A DNA stretch of 64,000 nucleotides, taken from assembly GCA_026390015.1 (NCBI GenBank), contig JAPLGS010000077.1:56770-120769 (forward strand), given 5' to 3'. Made by a program: the position numbers and the translations under genes. The DNA comes from Chloroflexota bacterium (GTDB lineage: Bacteria > Chloroflexota > Anaerolineae > Anaerolineales > Villigracilaceae). Shown here piece by piece: positions 60,179 through 64,000 of this stretch (the stretch's first letter is position 1; the number at the start of each line of letters is the position of its first letter). The notes under the pieces were generated by a model that saw only the letters and a list, made by a program, of their open reading frames with translations, made no database searches and was not told the origin of the DNA.

Positions 60179-60994
60179 CTAACCTGACTTCATTTTTTTC
60201 AACAAGAACGCCAGCAGGAAAAACGCAGTAGCCGTTAGCACGATGGTGGAACCTGAAACAATATTCAAGTAATAACTCAAATACAACCCGATCACTGATG
60301 ATAACGCGCCGATCAAGGCTGATACCAACATCATCGGCAATAAGCGACGGGTGAGTAAATACGCTGTCGCGGCAGGCGTCACAAGCATGGCGGCGGCGAG
60401 GCTAACTCCCACAGTTTGCAAAGAGACCACAACAGTCAGAGCCAAAAGCACGAGCATGAGATTCCGCAGCAATTCAGCAGGCAGGCGCAATGTCGCAGCG
60501 AGAACGGGATCAAACGAAATGACAAGAAATTGATTGAAGAAAAAAGCAACTATCAGCAGAATAATCAAACTCAAGAGACCGATTAGCCACAAGTCGGAGC
60601 TGCTGACTCCCAAGACATTACCAAATAAAATATGGGATAAATCCACCGCATAGGTTTGCATGGAGCTGATCAGCGCCACTCCCAGAGAGAGCGCCGCCGC
60701 AAATAGAATTCCGATGGCGGTATCTTCCTTGACGACGCCTTCGCGTGAGAATAATCCAATACTCAAGGCGACGATAACTGCCGCTACTCCCGCGCCGACC
60801 AGTAAGTTGCCCTGCAACAAATAAGCGATTGCCACTCCAGGTAGAATCGCGTGCGCCATTGCGTCACCCAGAAATGCCATACCGCGCAAAACCACATAAG
60901 TCCCCATCACGGCGCACAACACACCCACGATGACCGAGGCGAAAAGTCCGCGCTGCATAAATTGATAAGCAAGAGGTTCCAGTAACCAGTTCAT
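60179..60994 (-). CDS. Metal (Zn/Mn) ABC transporter permease, ZnuB/MntB family
   Basis: The protein of about 271 residues has seven to nine TM helices and the family's MAFLGDAMAHAILPGVAIAYLL motif. Its start at 60994 (MNWLLEPLAYQF) overlaps the ATPase stop as ATGA. The track's upstream start is inside the ATPase gene. Belongs to the same operon as the ATPase and the binding protein. The metal (Zn or Mn, possibly Fe) cannot be read from the permease. Confidence 0.9.
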   Translation of the reverse strand: MNWLLEPLAYQFMQRGLFASVIVGVLCAVMGTYVVLRGMAFLGDAMAHAILPGVAIAYLLQGNLLVGAGVAAVIVALSIGLFSREGVVKEDTAIGILFAAALSLGVALISSMQTYAVDLSHILFGNVLGVSSSDLWLIGLLSLIILLIVAFFFNQFLVISFDPVLAATLRLPAELLRNLMLVLLALTVVVSLQTVGVSLAAAMLVTPAATAYLLTRRLLPMMLVSALIGALSSVIGLYLSYYLNIVSGSTIVLTATAFFLLAFLLKKMKSG

Positions 60995-61791
60995 TTGACC
61001 TCTGCATGGTGATGTTCTTCTTCGGGCGGACAACACTCATCAACAAGCATCATCCCATCTTCCATTACCAACAGAGAATTCCCAAATGCACCTGCGAGAT
61101 GTTCTTTTGTAAAAACCTGTTTTGGAGTGCCAAACGCGATCAGACGATGATTGATTAACAGCACAAGATCAAAGCGCGAGGCGGCAAGATTGAGGTCGTG
61201 AGTCGAAATTATGGTGGTCACTTGTTTCTCGCGCAGATGATCAAGCAGACCGAAAGTCACTTCTTGCGTGGTGGCGTCCACACCTGTAAAGGGTTCATCC
61301 ATCAAAAGGATATGCGGCTCTTGAGCCAATGCGCGGGCGAGGAAGGCGCGCTGCTGCTGTCCACCAGAAAGTTGGCCAATGGACAGGTCTGTCAGATCAG
61401 CAATGCCCATTTGTTCAATGCTCTTGCGGACGATTTGTTTATCTTTTTTCGACGGATTGCTCCACCAGCCAATTTGACCAAAACGCCCCATCATCACCAC
61501 ATCACTAACTGTGACGGGAAAACGCCAGTCCACATCTTCGCGCTGAGGCACATATGCCACGCAATCTTTATGTGCGCCAAGTGATTCACCGTGGATGAAA
61601 ATTTTTCCGCTTTTCAGGGGCAAAATCCCAACCAATGCTTTGAACAGCGTGGACTTTCCCGCGCCATTTGGACCGACCACAGCCACGCGCGCACCATGCG
61701 GAACTTGAAAACTCAAGTCTTGCAAAATTATTTTGTCGCCGTAGCCAATGCTGATGTTTTCAATTTCAAGTCGATGAGGAGTATGAGGCAT
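60991..61791 (-). CDS. Metal (Zn/Mn) ABC transporter ATP-binding protein
   Basis: The ABC motifs are complete: Walker A GPNGAGKST, Q-loop YVPQRED, signature LSGGQQQRA, Walker B ILLMDEPF and switch histidine ISTHDL. The C-terminus is rich in His, Glu and Cys (DECCPPEEEHHHAEVK), perhaps a metal-sensing tail. I choose the start at 61791 (MPHTPHRLEIENI), where the resemblance to homologues begins; the ATG at 61836 is an alternative. It follows the binding protein gene closely. Confidence 0.9.
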   Translation of the reverse strand: MPHTPHRLEIENISIGYGDKIILQDLSFQVPHGARVAVVGPNGAGKSTLFKALVGILPLKSGKIFIHGESLGAHKDCVAYVPQREDVDWRFPVTVSDVVMMGRFGQIGWWSNPSKKDKQIVRKSIEQMGIADLTDLSIGQLSGGQQQRAFLARALAQEPHILLMDEPFTGVDATTQEVTFGLLDHLREKQVTTIISTHDLNLAASRFDLVLLINHRLIAFGTPKQVFTKEHLAGAFGNSLLVMEDGMMLVDECCPPEEEHHHAEVK

Positions 61792-61855
61792 AGGATTTAC
61801 ATTTTTTGATTTGTGATTTATAGGTGTGAAAATCATGAAAAGAATTTCGTTAATC

Positions 61856-62773
61856 TTACTTCAAACCGTCCACAATGCGGGACACATTATGCTTCATCAT
61901 GTCAATATAGGTTGCGGCTGGCGCGCCGGCAGTGAGCGACTCAAGATGCAAATCGTTCACTACCTTCACGCCAGTCTCTGCGGCGATCTGATTCGCAAGG
62001 TCGGGGTTTTCCACTTCACTGAGGAATATCGCGGGCGCCCCCGACGCTTTGATTTGCTCGATCAACGCAGCCATTTCCTTCGCTGATGTTCCTGCTTCCG
62101 TGCTCAGGCTGGGGATGACCGCACCGACGATCTCAAAACCATAGCGCTGGGCAAAATATCCAACAGCTTCGTGATTGGTCACCAGCAAACGGCGTTCAAC
62201 AGGAATGGTGTTGACCTGTTCCACGATCCACGCATCAAGTTCTTTGAGTTGTGAGATGTATGCATCTGCGTTGGCTTTGTATATTTCTGCGCCATCAGCG
62301 TCAACCTTGATCAATCCATCGCGGATATTTTCGACATAGCTGATGACACGATTCGGATCGAGCCACATGTGCGGATCACCAATCATCTGTCCAGCGTTTT
62401 CATCATCTTCCATTTGATTGGGCGTCAATCCGTCAGACGCAGTGACGATAAGTCGCTCGCCGCCTGTGTTCTCTAAAAGTGGTTTTATGAAATGTTCATA
62501 CTCTATTCCATTGAGAACTAACAGATTGCTTTTGGAGATTTTTGCCATATCAGATGGCGCGGCTTGATAAGCGTGCGGATCTGCGCCGAAGGGGAGGAGT
62601 GAGTCTACGCGCAGACGGTTGCCAGCGATATTCTGCGTGATGTCCGCCAGAAAGGTGGTGGAGGCGAGCACTTTCAAGGCGCCGTCACTGCTTTTTGGGA
62701 CTGACCCGCAGGCAGTTAAGAAAAGAGCCGCGAGGGTTGTAAACACAGTAATGGAATTGATAATCTTTTTCAT
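61856..62773 (-). CDS. Metal ABC transporter substrate-binding lipoprotein, ZnuA-like
   Basis: The 305-residue protein has a lipoprotein signal (LFLTACGS) and the ZnuA/PsaA fold: ASTTFLADITQNIAG, GADPHAYQ, GDPHMWLDPNRV, TNHEAVGYFAQRYG and IFLSEVENPDLANQIA. The likely metal ligands are the His residues of PHAY, PHMW and NHEA, plus an acidic residue. The loop before PHMW is NQMEDDENAGQ, acidic rather than the His-rich loop of typical zinc transporters, so manganese is possible. AAAAGGAT precedes the ATG. It is first in the operon, behind the Fur-family gene. Confidence 0.92.
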   Translation of the reverse strand: MKKIINSITVFTTLAALFLTACGSVPKSSDGALKVLASTTFLADITQNIAGNRLRVDSLLPFGADPHAYQAAPSDMAKISKSNLLVLNGIEYEHFIKPLLENTGGERLIVTASDGLTPNQMEDDENAGQMIGDPHMWLDPNRVISYVENIRDGLIKVDADGAEIYKANADAYISQLKELDAWIVEQVNTIPVERRLLVTNHEAVGYFAQRYGFEIVGAVIPSLSTEAGTSAKEMAALIEQIKASGAPAIFLSEVENPDLANQIAAETGVKVVNDLHLESLTAGAPAATYIDMMKHNVSRIVDGLK

Positions 62774-62787
62774 TTATGATCCTTTTT

Positions 62788-62815
62788 ACTTCCCCCACCA
62801 TCTGGTGAGGGAAGT
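62788..62815. repeat. Hairpin upstream of the metal-binding protein gene
   Basis: ACTTCCCCCACCA pairs with TGGTGAGGGAAGT around TC, with one mismatch. In minus orientation it precedes the Shine-Dalgarno of the ZnuA-like gene; on that strand it has no T tract, so its role is uncertain. Confidence 0.55.
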
Positions 62816-62873
62816 ATTAAATTTTTACGGGCGTCGGCGGGTTTAATCTACAGAAGTAATTTGAATATTGAAT

Positions 62874-63296
62874 TTAATTTGCGCGGCATTTTGCGCACAG
62901 GCCGAAGAGTTGCAACCAGTGTTCGCTGATCTGGTAGCCGGTCTTTTTGGCAATTGATTTTGTTAACACATCCAGATCGTCGCCTTCGAAAAAAGCCACC
63001 TGCCCGCAATTTTGGCAGAGCAGCAAATGTTGATGACCTTCGCCTGCCGAGATAAATGCCTGACATCCCATCGGCTGATGCACACGTTGAATTAGATGCA
63101 GTTCTTCCAACTTTTCCAATGTACGATATACAGTGACCAGTCCGAGGGCGCGATATTTTTTGCGCGCCATGTCATACACCTCAACAGGAGTGAGCGCGCG
63201 ATTGGATTTTTCCACCGTTTCAACTACAGCGCGGCGCGCATCGGTGAGGCGGTAGCCATTCTCGTGTAATTGGGCCAACCAAAGCTCAGCGGACAT
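62874..63296 (-). CDS. Fur-family metal-responsive regulator (Zur-like by context)
   Basis: The 140-residue protein has the Fur winged helix (GYRLTDARRAVVETVEKS, LGLVTVYRTLEKLEELHLIQRV) and the dimerisation domain with CXXC pairs (LLCQNCGQV and LCAKC), the structural zinc site. It lies directly upstream of the metal ABC transporter genes, so zinc or manganese regulation is inferred. A dyad at 63311-63333, overlapping its own promoter, suggests autoregulation. There is no Shine-Dalgarno; its -10 TATACT lies at 63333-63338. Confidence 0.92.
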   Translation of the reverse strand: MSAELWLAQLHENGYRLTDARRAVVETVEKSNRALTPVEVYDMARKKYRALGLVTVYRTLEKLEELHLIQRVHQPMGCQAFISAGEGHQHLLLCQNCGQVAFFEGDDLDVLTKSIAKKTGYQISEHWLQLFGLCAKCRAN

Positions 63297-63310
63297 AAAG
63301 GCTCTTTTTG

Positions 63311-63333
63311 TTATTGAAAACCATTATCAATAA
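63311..63333 (-). promoter_or_regulatory. Fur/Zur-type operator upstream of the regulator gene
   Basis: TTATTGA-AA and TT-TCAATAA form a 23-bp near-palindrome. It lies immediately downstream of the TATACT -10 box (63333-63338), over the expected transcription start, the usual place for a Fur-family repressor. Confidence 0.65.
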
Positions 63334-63441
63334 GTATAAACGAGAAAAACTAGGAGGTCAAGAAATATTTAATGTTAGGGTGTGGTCTAAAGTTTCGGGA
63401 AATAGGAGTAAGATGGGGGAAAAGGAAGAAGGAGGCACCCG

Positions 63442-63798
63442 ATGAAAAAAGGCAAAGCAGAAGAGGAATGGAAAAAGCTGAGTGATGAGGTGATAGCGGG
63501 AACAAGCGCATGGCGTGAAAAACACCCCAAGGCAACAATGCGAGAAATAGAAGAAGAAGTAGATCAACGGCTGTCAGTGATGCGAGCACGCATGATTGCA
63601 GATACAGCGATGAAGAGTGAGATGGCGGAATGGGAAGTAGGAGAAAAAGAAGCGGTGTGTCCGGATTGCGGTGGAGAGTTACAGAAGAAGGGGAAAAAGA
63701 AACGGAAACTGCAATCGCGAGAAGGACAAGAGATTGAATTGGATCGGGAGTATGGAATATGCCTGAAGTGTGGGCATGGGATTTTTCCCCCTAGATAA
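63442..63798 (+). CDS. Transposase, N-terminal fragment (first frame)
   Basis: The 118-residue reading frame starts after AAGGAGG and carries a helical Glu/Lys-rich region (EEEWKKLSDEVIAG, EIEEEVDQRLSVMRARMI), then a zinc-ribbon-like pair: VCPDCGGELQKKG and GICLKCGHGIF. This matches the N-terminal half of ISKra4-type transposases. It ends at a run of five C followed by a TAA, where the homologous protein should continue; see the next entry. Confidence 0.6.
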   Translation: MKKGKAEEEWKKLSDEVIAGTSAWREKHPKATMREIEEEVDQRLSVMRARMIADTAMKSEMAEWEVGEKEAVCPDCGGELQKKGKKKRKLQSREGQEIELDREYGICLKCGHGIFPPR

Positions 63799-64000
63799 AG
63801 AATTGGAATTATTGCCTGGGAAGCTGACGCCGAAAGGGTATGAGCAGTTGGTGAGAATGTCAAGTTGGATGCCATTCAGAAGGGCAGTAGAAATGTTTGG
63901 GGAATTCACAGGGATCAAATTGAGCAAGATCGTCAGCCAAAGGAAGACAGAGAAAGCCGGGGCGGTGTATGAAGAAATACAAAAGGCAGAAGTAGAGTGG
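63782..64000 (+). pseudogene. Transposase, continuation in the +1 frame (partial)
   Basis: In the frame one base ahead, the DNA after ATTTTTCCCC reads FFPLDKELELLPGKL and continues as LTPKGYEQLVRMSSW, MPFRRAVEMFGEFTGIKLSKI and TEKAGAVYEEIQKAEVEW with no stop up to the window edge (73 codons). CGHG followed by FPLDxxL is the normal join in ISKra4-like transposases, so one extra C in the C5 run has split the gene, or it is read by +1 frameshifting. Confidence 0.55.

Larger units (their letters stand above)
63375..64000 (+). mobile_element. Insertion sequence, ISKra4-like (left part; cut by window edge)
   Basis: The transposase fragments below, an apparent left terminal sequence GGGTGTGGTCTAAAGTTTCGG near 63378, and codon use different from the neighbours (Lys/Glu-rich, AAGGAGG ribosome site) mark a mobile element. 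The right end is outside the window, so target duplications cannot be checked. Confidence 0.6.

Noticed and set aside
1-64000. tRNA, rRNA, CRISPR arrays, replication origin
   Set aside because: None was found by reading: no cloverleaf with a CCA-type end, no spaced direct repeats, and no DnaA-box cluster.

Overview
The window looks like a chromosomal segment of a Chloroflexota bacterium, most probably class Anaerolineae. This is inferred from gene content, without any database search. The pointers are two Chlor_Arch_YYY (DUF2298) giant membrane proteins, many family-39-like membrane glycosyltransferases, an oversized SecA of 1331 residues, a bacterial Elp3, a PP2C-like/propeller membrane protein, an nSTAND protein, and lipoproteins with Pro/Thr-rich linkers. 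Most genes are on the minus strand in tightly packed operons, often with ATGA or TGATG stop/start overlaps. I see no rRNA, tRNA or CRISPR array, and no gap between genes exceeds 300 bases.

Layout. 0-9.7 kb: the 5' end of elp3 (cut by the left edge), a divergent methyltransferase, an uncharacterised two-gene unit (326-aa unknown protein and 808-aa PP2C-like/TM/propeller protein), a GNAT protein, a two-subunit class I fumarase, an RlmB-type methyltransferase and a GH1 glycosidase. 9.7-14.1 kb: tex, two PlsC-like acyltransferases and cmk. 14.1-31.9 kb: an envelope-glycan region with three GT39-like or fused membrane proteins, two YYY-domain proteins, a GT4 glycosyltransferase, two methyltransferases, a sugar-nucleotide epimerase and a flippase-like protein, interrupted by a DUF952/GNAT pair. 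32-33.8 kb: lepA. 33.8-35.2 kb: an AbiEi/AbiEii module with an operator-like palindrome over its start. 35.3-40.2 kb: a PH/SHOCT membrane protein, then a 127-aa tag protein, a transmembrane nSTAND ATPase carrying the same N-terminal tag, and a translationally coupled lipoprotein. 40.3-43 kb: an ECF sigma factor coupled to a transmembrane anti-sigma factor with an external propeller. 43-51 kb: acnA, adenosine deaminase, secA. 51-57 kb: aminotransferase, Nudix, EamA, alpha/beta hydrolase, SDR, ribA and a RibD-type reductase. 57-60 kb: two M1 metallopeptidases. 60-63.3 kb: a Zn/Mn ABC transporter with a Fur-family regulator. 63.4-64 kb: the left part of an insertion sequence with a frameshifted transposase.

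The strongest candidate for an undescribed system is 36.0-40.2 kb. The cytosolic half of a membrane-spanning nSTAND ATPase carries an N-terminal tag (LSGDFRG..INIKST) that is also the N-terminus of the neighbouring 127-aa protein, and that small protein ends in a hydrophobic segment. The STAND C-terminus is predicted outside the membrane with TPR-like repeats, next to a coupled lipoprotein. This suggests outside-in signalling with homotypic recruitment of a small partner. A promoter-like 30-nt element lies upstream of the ECF sigma gene, and a near copy lies beside the AbiE module.

Two genome-style features recur. Many first genes have a TANAAT -10 box 6-11 nt before the ATG, which predicts leaderless or nearly leaderless mRNAs, while internal genes have clear Shine-Dalgarno sequences. 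Short palindromic or tandem DNA repeats occur both between genes and in frame inside genes, where they add loop residues to proteins.
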